From Tubulanus polymorphus (lineage: Eukaryota > Nemertea > Palaeonemertea > Tubulaniformes > Tubulanidae): a stretch of DNA of 64,000 bases. The DNA lies in assembly GCF_964204645.1 (NCBI RefSeq), contig NC_134028.1, positions 19,194,153-19,258,152 on the forward strand. The letters run 5' to 3'. The notes below the pieces were generated by a model. That model was not told the origin of the DNA. It did no database searches and saw only the letters and a program-made list of their open reading frames with translations. The translations under genes and the position numbers were made by a program. This document shows positions 23,183-38,100 of the stretch, in pieces. The number at the start of each line of letters is the position of its first letter. Within the stretch, counting starts at the first letter, position 1.

Positions 23183-26100
23183 ATGGCCGATCGTAAATTT
23201 CGCGAGGATGAAAGGTATTTATTCATGTTTTGTCAGTTAAAAATGCAGGCAAAAGTGCAAAATGGTTCAATCAAAATTACATTAGATAAGGTCAGGAGCC
23301 TAACTAAATTTTAAATCTAAATGATCAGTGATCACTGATTTTCAGACCCAAGGCAAAATGTCATCAGCAATTCATTATTCAGTACACTGGTTTATTTTAT
23401 GGTATCTACACTAATTAGAAAGTACATTTTAGCCTGGATTTTGTCTCGAGATCGTCACAATTTTTGAACAAGTATTGGATGGATAAATCTAAAGTGAAGA
23501 TTTGTTTAGAATATTTGCTGAAAAAATGTGAACTACTCAATTAAAGGAAGAAAAATTAAAATTTCTTGTCAATTGCAACAAACATATCAGACAATTTGGC
23601 TAGATTAACACGTTCGCTGCCGTTCGAAGCTAGAACAGTGATGTGTAATTGAGTATATTGCGTCAATCACGAGAGGTGCGGATCTGCACTTTTTTTACCT
23701 TACGTATAGTATGATTCCATGTGTAAAAACCGATTAAAAAGTTATATTTTTATGTCACCTCGGTGGTAGGCCTACGTCTTGGTAATTACTTAGTAGGCTA
23801 AATTAGGCCTACGTCCATCCTGGTACTGCTTGTTGGATGACCAGTTTAATTCACTCACAAGGACTGGACACAAAAGGGGCGCTATTGTACTTTCGTACCC
23901 CCTCCCAAAAATGTTTATTTTAGCATATTATTTATCAGTGAGCATCTTCACCCATCAAGGGATTCGAACCCACTACGCTAAAGCTGTTCGCCGAACCCCT
24001 TGACCTCACGAGTCGTTGGAGTCGTTACTAGCCGACCAGAATCCGGTCGTACCAATCACAGCGCTTGTAACAAACGAATTTAGGCTTCTATTGGTTTTCC
24101 CGTTGAATAGACCAATCAGTGAACGTTTTACTGAACAAGGAAGTATTTCGCACATCGATATATGACGTCATACGTAACAGCGCCAGTAATGAAATCACGC
24201 TTCGTGAGACCAGGGGGCTGGTGGAAGCGAGTTTGGTAGTGATACCTGACCCCTGGCAAGCGAGGATGATCAGTGAGGTCTTGGGAATAAAAATTAGTAA
24301 CTTTTAGCCAAAAAAACTTACTTTTTTTGGGTCAAAATTTTAATATTTTGGGCCTGAATTAGCCGTTTTTTCGACCGAATGAGACGCCATAGGCCTATTG
24401 GTTCCTCCGACTCCACAGTTGTGCTAACTACCGCCGAAAACCGTCTTATGGAGCACTCCCACATATGGAGCGCTCCGGCTACGGTCACAGAACGGACACG
24501 TGCGACGCGCGCCGATTGACACATGTCAACCGCTGCAGCCCGCCCACGCATCGCTTGCTAATTGGGATCGGTTAAATTAGAGTTTTATAATATTTTCAGA
24601 CTGTGACTGGATTCTTAAAAATCGAACATATGTAATATACATTGGAAATATATAAATAAAGGTATATATTTGTATCATCTACTCGTTTACTCTTTTTGTG
24701 CAGCAATTAGAGCATTTTATTTTTTAATTTGAATGTATTTTCTTCTGCATACATGACAAAAATCGGAAGGGTTATTGTTTCCCATGTCAATCAAGCCAGG
24801 ATCAAAGACTTTACATGAGGCAATCCCGGTGCTGGTGGCCGTGAGACTTTTGAATATGTACCTTTATTTATATATTTCCAATGTATATTACATATGTTCT
24901 ATTTTTAAGAATCTCTGAAACGAGGGGGTTTGGGGGTCCTCAGGAAAATTTTGAAAATTGACTGCTTTTTGGTTCAATTTCCAAGCAATAAGAAGTCCTG
25001 ATGCAAAGTGCTTTCTAGGAAATTTACTGCATAGACATGTAGTTTCCTGGCAATACAGATAAAATCATGAAGAATGGTATGCCTTTTGGTGAAATTACCT
25101 GCCTTTGTGCGCCCTTTCTACTTTTGGGATTGAAATACCCTTTCTTGTTTTTTGAGAATTGATTGACGAACGAATGTGCCTTTTTCTTTGAAATTTTCTT
25201 TAAATCTTGCCCCTTCTCTACTTGTGTGATTAATAGAGACGACTACATGTGCCCTGTTTACTTTGGGATGAAACTTTTTAGAAAAATTTTGCGAAAATTT
25301 TCATACGTTGAAAATTTGAAGGGCACAAAAGGGGGTTCGTCCGAACCCTTCGAACTCCCCCTCCCCACTATGTACAGGCCTGGTCATGGCTCGTAGGCAT
25401 GGAAACACAGGAAACATATTGTTAAAATTTCAACCGAAACGCTGATCATTTCCACATGAAAATATGATAAAGGTAACTTTTTGGGAATCTTTCAATACAG
25501 TGTCTGATGGATGTAAAAACGATGGTTTATTGAGACTGCACAGTTTCACTGGTCATATTAAGACCAATTAGAGGTTTAGATAGTTTGCTCAGCACATGTT
25601 CGTAATGCTGAAAAAATCACTCATAGACATTGCTATGACCTCATCGATCTATTCATTAGCATAACGATGTAGATGATGCCACATTATGGTCCGCTGAAGC
25701 TGTTAAGGCCTATGAGCATTAGATAAGCGTATTCTGAGTAAACTATAGCTGAGAGATGAAAACAACAAAAAAATTGCCCTGTTCAGAATTTAAAAATGGC
25801 CAACTGGCGGCCATTGTTGTTCACCAAAATTAGCTTTCGAGGGAAATTTCAATCAAGACTTTTCAATCAATTATCTTGATATTTCAGATATATTTGTATC
25901 CCCCCAAGGTTCCATCAGCATGATAAAAATTGGGTCAATCAGACTCAAGATGGCCAATTTTGGCCTGAATTCTGAGACCTGTTTCTTCCTAATGGTTTGC
26001 CATTTCGCATTGTAACTTGTGATGGGCATTCTATGAAAAGAGGTCCTTAATACATCAGACAGGTATTTTCGATCAGCCAATTAACACGCAATTGGTGGCC

Positions 26101-29100
26101 AGCTTAGTGTGATCAGTGCTCATTCGTATGAAGAAAAAGGTTTTTTGAGGAAAATATCAAGTTTTAACTTAGGTCTTGAATTATAGTCTTGATATTTGCA
26201 TCTGATCAGCACTGGCATAGGATACATCTTTTCACGAGGAATTTGGATGACCCGATTCATTGTTCTTGCCAACAGGGGAGTTAAATATTTTGAATAATAT
26301 ACCTGTTTATACTGGCACATGCATATCTTGTAACCATAATCAATTGCTAAGTGGTCGCTCATGAGATGTTCTATGATTGTGGTGAGTTTCAAGGTCATTT
26401 GTTTTTGGATGGTCTCCAGGGGGCGTTGAATAGTACAATTGCTTAGTATTTCTATATTATATTGGTACCTAGGCATATTTTGCTTCAACAATCAATTGCA
26501 AAATTGTAGCTCATTACATGTTCTATGATTGCGGTGAGTTTCAAGGTCATTGGTTTTTTTTTTCATATGGTCACTAAATATATTAAATCATAACCTTGAA
26601 ATTTACCTGCGCTGACGTTTTGTGACCTATCAGGAGTCTTTTTCAAAGCTGAATGACATTGTTACTATTGACCACTATGATTATCATGTAGGTATGAGGA
26701 TGTAAATGAAGAAGGGGAAGAAGATGAAACTGAAGAAGAGACTGACATGAATTTTAAAAACAGGTATTTATCAATTGTACCAAGAAATAGGCCTAATTCA
26801 GATTTACTTTATCAATCATGTTAATCTTTTAGCCCAACTGGCACTGGTTCAATTCTGAACATTGTTAGCTGCGATGATGTAGTGACACGATTTTCGAGTC
26901 ATGTTACTTGCTTATGTGACTTGTACTATGTCACCTAAGCTACTATCTAATGGCTACTAGTAATATGTCCCCCTAAAATGAATAAAAAAGTAAGCCCGAC
27001 TATAGTGCCTACGTAAAATTAACAGTAGAAAAGTGTTATAAGTAGAAAAAGAAATCTGTGTAAATTGGTCTATCTTGCATTCTGAGTAAACTATCGCTGA
27101 TAGATTCTATTTTTGCATTCTTTGGTCCAAGTCAATAGATATGCGGATGACTACATCACTTGGTGTGAGGGGTAACCTTGTTATTTGTATCAGTTGATCT
27201 TTATAAACAATCATTGTGACTTGAATTTAGTTGAATTACATGCTCTATTTGGTACAGCTTGAGTTTCGTTAATTTTTATGAAGTTTTGATCTTCAAATTC
27301 ATTACATTTAATCTTGATCCATAAATTCAATTCGATTCATTCACCCCAAAAATATCAAATTCAATTTAATATTATTCATCCAACAACCCAATTCATTCAT
27401 TTTTATTAAGCATGAATCATAGGAAAAATCCACCAAATCTTCCTGTCAAATGAACTGCCAACGTTAGATGAAAAACGCAAAAACCACACAGCTGTTTGTC
27501 ACACCATTGTTATAGCGGTTTACACATCCATTGAAATGTTGCCTATTTCAGCATCTATTCAGATCAATTAATAACTTGATTACAGCAAACGGAAATCCTT
27601 TTTGCCTTAGCTGCAGGTCAGTTATGAAAAAATTATAGGTTTACTCTATTACCATATTCTGTCGGGCAAGCACTTATAATTCCAACATTTTTCTGTAAAA
27701 CCAGGGGGCGTTTATGCAAGAGTTTTGGGACATACCCCCACTCCCAATTTTCATTGGGGTAACATGACAATTCAGTTCTTACATGTGTTTTGCTATACTT
27801 GGATAGGTGGCGCCAAGCTAATTTATTTTTTACTGCAGAGTGTAACTTTGATCTCCCAACTTTAGAATGAGAATTATTTCTCATTTGAATCACATTTTTT
27901 AAGACTGAGAGTCGAAAACGATCTTTGTTAGAGCTTTCTCCTAAGTGAAATGAGAAATCCTATAAACAGATTTTGCAAAACGCTTCAAAATTGTTAAATT
28001 TAGATTGTTGACTGATTGAAAAGTCATTACTGAAATATGAAATAATGAATAGGCATCACCCGGGTGCTTGTTGCACCATAATATACATATCAAGCTGGCC
28101 ATTCAATCCGGCATCGGGATTCTAGCACTCACCAGTTGGTGAAACAGTATTTCACAGTATTTAAGTATCAACTCTTGGTATTTCTTTTGATAGTAGAAGC
28201 AAACAGATGATGAATCTACAAATTCAACTTCCGGATTGGAAGATCACACAGTACAAAGATGCTCAACCTCCTCTAGAATTGACTGTTACGCACATCAACC
28301 AGACTCATGATCTACAGCGAGTTAAAGATATGTACGCTTCAGCAAGTGAGGGTCAGAGCTCGGAGGAATGGCTACGAAATCATAATATCGAACATTTACA
28401 GCTCACCCTCAAAGATCTAGTTGATAAGGGCAAAGTAGGAAAGTGAGTAACCGATTCATTCTATATGCAATACAAAAGTAGCAGGACATTCTCGCATCAG
28501 AGTTGTTGAAACCATGGATGGGCCCTGATTAAGACAACAACTTAATTTCTCTGCCACATGATTCTTGTGCCACTGAATATCTTGTAGGCCCTAATGGTGT
28601 AAGTTTTTTTTAGCCAACTTAGGGGGAAACCTGGAGGGCTATTGCTTTCATTTTTTGTCCACGTGTTCCATTCATTATCGAATCCACTTATTTTGGGAAG
28701 TTCCATGGAATCAAGATAACTGACTGGCAACCAGTTCCTATGGGCACATTCGTCAATTTTTAAATTTTGCAGACGTTTTGATCTATTGTTTTGATGTTTC
28801 AATGTATGCACTTGGGGCACATCATACATTAAAAGAAATATAAGATTGCTCGAAAACAACAATCTTATCCTATGGCCTTATATAACAATATACACGTAAA
28901 AACAAGGTATTGTTGTGATATTTTGAATTTATTTGCATTTCATATTTAGTGCCATTCTCGCAAAATCATCTGCAACCCGGAAGTTAAATCCAAGCCCATC
29001 GCCAACCCCTGTGATGGAAACATATATTACTAATTGATTTAGTTCATTACATGGATTCTCTTTTCCCTGATTGAAATGAGTTAAAGAAGACTCTTAGCAA

Positions 29101-32100
29101 GGTCACACGCAGCCATTTTGCAAAATTTCATTTCCTGGCTCTAACTCATAAATGGTTTAAGATAACTTACTCAAATTCTATGGATGGGTTATCCTAGAGA
29201 TCATAAATAACTGATTAAATTTCGGGTCCTGTTGGTCAAAGGTCAAGGTTACTAGAAGCTGTTATGTATTTTTCATTTCTGAGCACTATCTCATAGACGG
29301 TTTAAGATAATTTGGTGACATTTTTTGGATGGCTTATCCTAGATACCGTGAGTAACTGGTTTTATTTCGGGTCCTGTAGGTCAAAGGTCAAGGTCACCAG
29401 GAGCTGTTTTATATTTTTAATTTCCGAGCTCTTAACTGGTCGCGGTCGCTGATCGGTGAGTTCATGCATATGGAATCTCATGGTGGAAGTCGCCGATCGG
29501 CGATACCTGGGTTTTCAAGCGGCTGATATCCGTTTGCTTCAGTTATACAGGGAATCCCATTGCGTCATAGACTTCCGGGTTTTCTGGAGCGATAAAAATA
29601 TCGATAGGTTCTTATTCAGAATTTCGTGGAAAAAAGGGATTTTTTTACGACGCAAATGATGAAAATAAAAACCAACGGGCCTGTCAATATAAGTAGTATA
29701 ACGATTTTACTTGTTTAAAATTAGATGCCGAATAGCGTGATATCGGGACAACACTCATAGTCTAGTATCTAGCTGTTGTTCCCGAACCCGTAACATCATT
29801 TGGTATTCAGACTAGTCCACTCCATGTGCATCATTTCGACAATGTCTATATTTCTGTTAGCAAAGGGGGCAAACGAACAATTATAACTTGAACTATTTTT
29901 TCTTAAAAAAATCATTGTTTTCTGAAGTTGTAATCTAAAAATCAAAATTAGTTTGTAGATATAAGGTAATTTATATTTTGTTCATGCTGATGATAACGAT
30001 TCTTTACTCGGATTTGGAAAATATTTTTTCACTTACGTTTAGATCTTTAATTCATAGCACTTTATTAGTATATTGAATGATAACTTCCCTTTCTAATGGC
30101 GTTTCTTTAATATTTACTAAAGCTTATGCTCTAGAACGCTTTGTAGCCACTGAAGAAAAAGCAACGGTAGTTAGGAATAATCCAAGGTCTGGCAGCTTAA
30201 CTAAGCAGAGTCTTGCTTATTGTTTCCATTCTGGCCATTTAGAAATATAGTTGAATAGTTGACGTACCCTCGAAAATTGGGGAAAAACAGAAAGTTAGGA
30301 ATGATCCAACATCTGGCATTCAAGCTAGTCTAGTACCTAGCCGTTGTTCCCCAAACAACGTCAAGGGCCAAAGTGCACATATAAGGTTAATTTTAGACCC
30401 TCATTTTGAAGGACGAGGCTTTGAGCGTCTATTTCACCACTTAAAACACCATTAACTTACCTCAAACTGACTCTTCTGTAATCAGATGGAAGTTAACTAT
30501 TGTTAGGGCATAAATTTGTAATCTTAAGTAGCTTTTTATGATTGCAGTTACTCAAAACTTTTGACTAGTGGCCTCAAAAAATAGTTGAAGTGAAGCAACA
30601 TTACAAATATGGATTCGGACTCGGCGTCAGATGTTGTAGGGAACCCTTAACAATGACTGGTATTCAGACTAGCATTCAAACTAGACCTACACACCTACTA
30701 GAATGGTACAGTGGAACGTTGTTACATCGAACTTCATGGGACCAGAAAATATGTTCGTTATAACCAATAGTTTGTTATATCTAGTATGAAATTAGTTAAA
30801 CTTTTTTACTTGGGACAAAATTCTATATTTGTTATATCTGAAGAATCGTTGTATCCGAGTTCGTTATAATGAGGTTCCACTGTATTGACAAACAGTAAGA
30901 ACTTCTGAAAACTATATCCTGTACTTTTTTTTATTTGAAACTTTTTCAGTGGAAACTGTTTTTAAATAAAAATAAAAAAGGACTGATGGTCTCATAGATA
31001 ACTATCATTAATTTTGAACAGTTGAACTGATTTGCTGTAGGTTGTGAACAGATTGAGAATTCATCGAATGTCTTATCGAACTTGTTGCTAACCCGACCAC
31101 AAGATGCTTCCCAGTTCAATTTTCAATAATCTAGAAATATATTGTACCTGATCTGAATGTCATCTAGTAAGTTCAAGTTTAGAATGTACATCTATGAAAA
31201 AAAATCTGTATCTGAACCACTGAATGAATTAGACAGAGAAGGTTAACCCTTCCAGTGCTGACTTATTAATACCCTATAGTGCTGGAGATAATTTTGAATA
31301 ATTACACCCTAGTATGTTGAACAATGGGAATACCACTATGGTGTGTCTACACCGCAGCGCGGTGTATCGTTAGTTACTGATATTTCACTATGTTTGACAT
31401 GTACTGCCATCTTTCAAGAGAGATGATTGCTAATTACATCAATACACCGCAGTGCGGTGTACTAGCAAAATCTATCACTGATTTATACACCTCACTGCTG
31501 TGTAGACGCACTGAAAGGGTTAAAGGGAATAACGTTAGCTGAAAAGGATCAATACAGATTAACCAATAAGGTCTATAGGAGATTGACTCTTTAAGTAATA
31601 TAAGCCTATATGTTATATGGTCACCAGGGGGCATTGAATAAAGAATAAAATAGTACAGTAGACTACACCCAAGTTGGATCTTTTGAGACCATAAAAGTTT
31701 GTCCGAATTGTATGATATCCGAGTTGGATGTTATGTATTTCATAATTAGTGTCACAAAAAATATCTAGAAAAATATCTGAGTTGATCGGTTATAAGAGTT
31801 GATCAGATCTGAGTTGGGCAGAGTCTACTCTATTTCCATTGTGTCAGTACAGCACATATAGATATTTTGTTACCACAATCAATTGCAAAATTGTAGCTCA
31901 TTACATAATGTTCTATGATTGTGTCGACTTTCAAGGTGATTGATTTCTGTATTTGGTCACCAGGGTCATTGAATATAGAAATTTCCAGATTGACAAGCAT
32001 TTCACCCACCCAAGAGAGCCCAAATCCATTGTCTCTGGCAACCTTATTCTATTTTTAATGCTTATTTGAATTTTCTATGTCAGACCGAAACCGAACAAAG

Positions 32101-35100
32101 AGACTGGAAAGATGAGTCAACATATTCAGTTTGAATCCATGGACATCAATGAATTTGAATACAAGCTCAACTTGTAAGTTTTCAAAATCAACTGAAAATT
32201 CAATGGAAATTTCAAACCCAATGTGGATATTCCTTAAGAAACCATTCATTGATTATGAATACAAAAGTTTAAGAATTTTTTCATAAACCAAATGGATTTC
32301 TTCCGTCTGTACTGATATGGATTAAGCCAGTTTCATTGTCATTGATTGACTTATTGCATCATATTTGATTGGTGATAAAAATATGTTTATAGGGCGATAG
32401 AAATGTATACGAAGAGAATAAAATGGTTGTTAATGGGCAGTAAACGTATGTTTGGATTAGTGAAAGGAACTAAAGTGGCAGTTTGTGTCGATACGAGTGA
32501 TGCAAATACAGGTTTTGGAAGGATTACCGCATTTCAAGAAGCACTTCTAGTTAGTATGATTGAATATCTTTTTCTTTTTTGATTTAACTTTAACTTTAAC
32601 TTAAGGGTCATTGATGTATCATTTAGTGCATACTGGATGAGGAGGTTGATATAGGCCTAATGCGTAAGAATATTTACAGGTTTTTTGAGCAGAACAGACT
32701 TGATATAGTAGTGAAGTATTTCTTCTCTGGTTCATTTTTCGGGCTTAACCACACGAGAGTGGTCTTTTTGTGTTCTTAAGTTGTGGCAATGATTTGAAAA
32801 CATATCTGCTTAATGAGGTAATCTAAGTTTTATCATATCTGAGGAAAAATGTATTTTGTTGAAAGATATGTTGTAATTGGCAGTAACCTAGATTAAACTA
32901 TTGTGTTAACAATGTTATAACCTGCGGCTGTATGTACATGAAATACTGAATTGAAACTTGTTTCTGATTCACTAATAAGAAACAACATATGCCCTATAGA
33001 ATTCGATAAGACCAAATTATGAAAACTGTATTATCTCACATGTAGCGATATAGGCCTACATCATTAGTAGGGTATGTACGTGTGAACAAAGGTGATATAT
33101 CGTATAGATATATCTTCAATCAGCAATCTGTAAGTGCTGCCACCTTTTTAGAAATTTTTTTAAACTTCCAAGGCATTCACATCATACCACTAGGATTTGT
33201 TATTTAGAATACATAATTAAATTATTACTTATCAATGAAGAGAAAATGATAAGACAGTGTTATCAGAACCATAGAAATAAACTAGATACAGAAAAAGGGG
33301 ATTCCAAGCGGACAAATCTGCTACTATTTATAGGTAACTTTATTTTTCCATGCTGCCATCGTCACATTCGCAGTAATCCAGATCATCTGCGTAAATGAAA
33401 TCATTCCAGTTCATGAGAAGTTTTTGACTTAATTCATCGATTATGTCATGCTTGAGCCAATGTTTATTCAATCAATATGCTTTGCTGAACATGTGATTAT
33501 AGTTCCATCGGTATAAATGAGTTCAATGTAGTTTTTGATGAAAACACGCTCAGCCCCAAATGTACCGCTCTCACAGGCAACTTTTTCTGGACTTTTTGTG
33601 CAGATCTGATGAATGAATTTGGATATTGTTCTTACAGATCAGGGAAATTAGGGAATTCCGAATTTTTTTCTTCCTCTAGGGAAAATCAGGGGGTTCTGAC
33701 TTTTTTCTTGAAAATAAGGGAAAAGTCAGTACTGAAAGTTTATTTCAAACATCTGGTGCAATAGTGGCTTATAACATCTGAGCCACTATTTACCAGCAGA
33801 AAAGAGAAGTTCAGTCGTACTAACAAGGCCTTCAGTCAGTCGAGCCTTTTTCTTTATAAGGTCTTGTTTAGATTTGGTAATGCTGCGGGTGTGATCTATT
33901 TGTTTATACCATGTGATCAGTTCTGACCAATCAGCCTAGAGTTAGGGTTAAGCGTGTGGGCAATTTGCATACCATGTGACCGGCCTAGGGACTACTTGTA
34001 TACATTTGGAGAGAATCACAAATTCTTTGATAAACCAGAAGAAATGGCCCCAGGATATCTGATGATTCAAAAAGGGAACTTTTAGTCAAGGGCCAGGGAA
34101 TTTAAGGCTCCCTGATCTGTAAGAACCCTATTTGAAATGTTGGTATATTTTGCCGAAATGGCAATTAAAACTTGGCCAATAAGCAAAGAAGCTTTAACAT
34201 TCCCACAATGCAGGGTTGGATTTTTCAAGTTAAACCATCCAATGATAGTGCAAGACTTTGGCCAGCTTTGTCTGACTTAACCGATCATTTTCATTTATCA
34301 AACTGCGAGTAAACATTTTTTCATTTTCAAATCGGAACTCCTCAGTTCATTCGCCGTGGGAAGAAACTTCCTGTTTAACCCTTTTGCTCGTGAGCCCAGG
34401 GCCTCATTTCATAAAATTGTTTAGAGCATTAACAGTTTGACATCTGTGTAACGATGAATTCATTCTACAAATGAGTGCCTGACAAAACTGAGTAAAACAT
34501 ATTCATGAAAGTAGTTCCTATTGGTGATAGATTTTGGCTCTTGCCCACAACAAACTTAGAAATCCTCTGTTTCGTGTTGTGCGAATTTTGAAACGTTTCT
34601 TATTTTTTTGTTTTGAATTAGCATTTAATCGATGAACAACTTTCCAACAAGAAGAGTTTGTACTTATGTGCATTTGGCTCAGAGGTAAATTCGTGTTGGA
34701 AAACTGTACGCGACGTCAATGGAAGGATGTAAGTCCTTAAGTATATTTTTAATGTAATAATTAATTCATAGATGGTGCTAGTTTGTTTTAGGTTTTCCAG
34801 TTTCGCAAGATCTTCCTTCCACTCATTTTGGTATTAAAAACATGTTATTGTAGAATTGATGAAGCTAAAGAATTTGTAGATGGTCTCACTCCAAGTGGAG
34901 GGTGTAATCTACTGAAAGCCATGAAACATGTGATGAAACTCAAAGATATAAATTCAATTGTGCTGATTCTTGGAAGTGTGTAAGTTTCCAAATGAAATTG
35001 CTAATTCTCCAATGTATATTGTGTAATTTTTGGAGGCCACCATCTTCGTGATGTTCCCAACGGTATATTTGTGTGCTGGAAAACTAGGCCTAATCGGTGT

Positions 35101-38100
35101 CCGAAACCCCTGTCACTCATTTTTCATTTGTTACCTTAGGCCAGATCAAAATGCAGACATCCTGTGTGATTTTGTCAGTCAGATGGGAGTTGGAAAAGAT
35201 ATGCCTCTACATACCGTAGCTTATGACTGCAGTAACCATCTCACAAATGTAAGTAGGCCTATTTATTGGAGTAAACTCCGCCTAAGTCGGATCAATTTGT
35301 ACCCGATAACTTCGTCCGACATAGCCGGAATCCTACTTGGAAGACCAATTTTTTGAATATTTTGGAACTCATTTATGGTTGCTAATATAAGGTTTATTCA
35401 CTGTAAAATCTATTATATAAAAATTGCATTATATACAAATAATCAAATGTGTACTGTCTGAATAAGTGACCTCAGTTTTTGGTTGTTTGTGGCTTGTATC
35501 ATCTGTCTCATGTATGATCGATTGGCCCTAAATCTGTAGCCGTGGAATCTCCTCGTCAGCTTTCACATGCCGGGTGCGACCTCGCATGCCAGCAGTCGTT
35601 CTGCTGTCAGCGACATTTATCCGGGATTCGAACCCACCCGCAGAATTCATTTACTGTTCGGAACCATCAGCGCTGGCCCTACGAGCTTTATCGGTCTGGT
35701 CATAAAATGTCAGAATTCAGTTTCACTTAGGTGAATACCAGTTTCACTTAGGTGTATACTAAAGCATTACTTTATAAAGGAAACTGAAATTTTTTTTATA
35801 TTGCACCGAGTTGAGCGGTAATGCGACTCGGCCGGATCCGACTTAGGCAGAGTTTACGGTACTTCTGTCCTAAACTTCTATCTTTTTGGTTTTCAGCCCA
35901 CTTGGGACTCCAGTCCTAGTGGGCTATTGCATCGACTTTTCATCCATTGTCAGTCCGTTCTTCTGTCTGGCCTGTTTGTGCGTAGACATTGAAGACGCTT
36001 CAGTTAATTGTCTTAATATTTTTTTGGTGCTTTTGTGCATGTATCTAACCTAGACACATCAAAGACACATCAGCAGCCCAAAAACTAGCTTGATCATATT
36101 CAAGATGGCCAACTGGCAGCCTTTGTTGTTTGGAAAAATCAGCAATTTTTGTGGTCAGGTTACATAGCAATGCCAACATTATATTGATGTGACTTGCAGT
36201 TCGTTTTTCCAGTTTTCTTATTTTATTTGATATAAGATAGCTTTATGATGACGCTCATTTTGTTCAATATTCATAAAATAGATATGGCCACATGTGGCCA
36301 AACTAGCAAAAACATATGCCTATCAGTGAGCAATATATATTCCCTAAACTACTGTGACTTTTACTTTTTCGGAGGGGGGTTTATCGTGAGCCAGGTAATT
36401 TGTTTCACTTAACAAAATAGCCTTTGAATCTTGCAAACAGATAGCTATCAGTGTGAAAAAGGCACGATGATAGATACAGTTATCTCCACCATTAGATTCC
36501 CCAGGCAGGAAGTGAATTCGGGTCGCCCGCGTCTCTGTAGTCAAGCATACTATACATGTATGGAGCGTCCAAACCTAAATTGTCCAAAAGTCTAAACTTC
36601 ATCGTATCGGCATGAAATTGATACTTTAACATACACACTGCCAGTACCTTTCATGTGGTACCAAAAACTTGTTAATCCAAATCACACAGACTGCGCCAAC
36701 CCGTGACAAAGTTTCGCCATTTGTCTCTTATAGCATAGACATGTAACTCTCTTTCAATTCCTCTATTCTTATACGATTCTACTTGATTTGTTGAATTAGG
36801 TGGATAAGAGTTAAACAAGATCATTGGCAGCTGCTTAATTTTTGAAATTCCTATTTTGCAGTTTAATACCAATCCTATTAACCTAACTATACATTTTTTG
36901 TCATAATTTTACTGATTTATTTAACATAATGAAAACGACTCACTGTTTCACTGTGTAGTTCAGTACAATGGATCACCGTGATATCACTGGATTTGCCAAG
37001 GAGGCATCTGCTGCAGATACCATCCACATACTCTTCTGAGGCATGTTCTCTTGAGTTCATTCTGGGCTGCTGGTGTTTTTATAGATATATGGGCCTAGGC
37101 TATCTACAATAGTGCATAACGATTCTCAATATTCAGGGAAGGCCTTGAATATTGTTAAGCATTTCAGACTGCTTTCCAAGTAGTGTTGTGTCCCTGGACC
37201 CCTAGTTATTCTTCAATAGAACCTAATTCAAGCATTCTACTTAAATCAATTAAGTATTCATTCTGGAATTCTGAAGTTGCCAGTGACCTTCAGTAGCTAG
37301 TTAATTTCAAATAGCAAGTATGCTATTTAGGCTACTGACTTGGTTTCATTTATTTACTGAAGTACCGTGTATGCCAATTATTTGGTCTAATCATTTGCCC
37401 TTAATACAGTTATTTCTGTTTTCTAGTTGACATTGAGGAAGTTAGCTGATGAATCTAAAGGCAGATATCACTGTTACACTGCGACATGTGAGGTAAAAAT
37501 TTCTCTGTTGACTGTAAGATCCCTAGCAACCAATTTGCGATACATTCAGTGAACATTAGGCCTACTTCTACTTTCGAAAAGTCGGTTCATATAGGTCTTT
37601 TGAGCAATATAATGAAATAACTGTGGGAAGTAATAAAATGGAGGATTGGAATTCTGATAAATATGAATTTAAAAAGAACTGTATCAAAGAAAAGGCAATA
37701 TTTTTTTTGATAACTTCTTCGAAGTCATATGAAATCTTTCATATTTCGATGACGTACTTCTAAAGTTCAGTAATCTTACATATTTAAATGCTGTAAATCT
37801 TACGTACAGCTCACATTTCATTAATTGGCATTTAGACATTTCATTGAATTCTTCCATTGGCAGGAACAAATTTACACAGGCACTGATATCAGCACATTAT
37901 TAAGAGAGATTCAAAAAGTGCAGGATGTGATAAACAAAATCAAAGAAATGAGACAAGGAATGATGGGTAGCGCTCTCATAAGCATCATGAATGAGGTAAA
38001 AACAATTGGCTACATATATATCATCATTGTATATATCCTAAAATGGACTCCTCACTGTGTTGGTAGTTAGAAAGTCAATTCCGCCAGCAGCACTGCGCTG

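Larger units (their letters stand above)
28197..37492 (+). other. VWA module 1 of the VWA3-family gene (exons 3-9, residues ~35-335)
   Basis: Order: EEWLRNHNIEHLQLTLKDL (residue ~95), YTKRIKWLLMGSKRMFG (152-168), strand KVAVCVDTSD (174-183), IVLILGSVPDQ (about 270-280) and KGRYHCYT (about 324-331). The first metal-site motif is DTSD-A rather than DxSxS, and the TDG-type aspartate is replaced (LGSV). Metal binding is therefore doubtful and the domain probably has a structural or protein-binding role. Confidence 0.75.

Noticed and set aside
36955-37039. Exon-like stretch after a 3' splice-like site (FSTMDHRDITGFAKEASAAD)
   Set aside because: It lies inside a dispersed-repeat copy, has no donor and ends in a stop; exon 8 joins directly to 37427 in phase without it.
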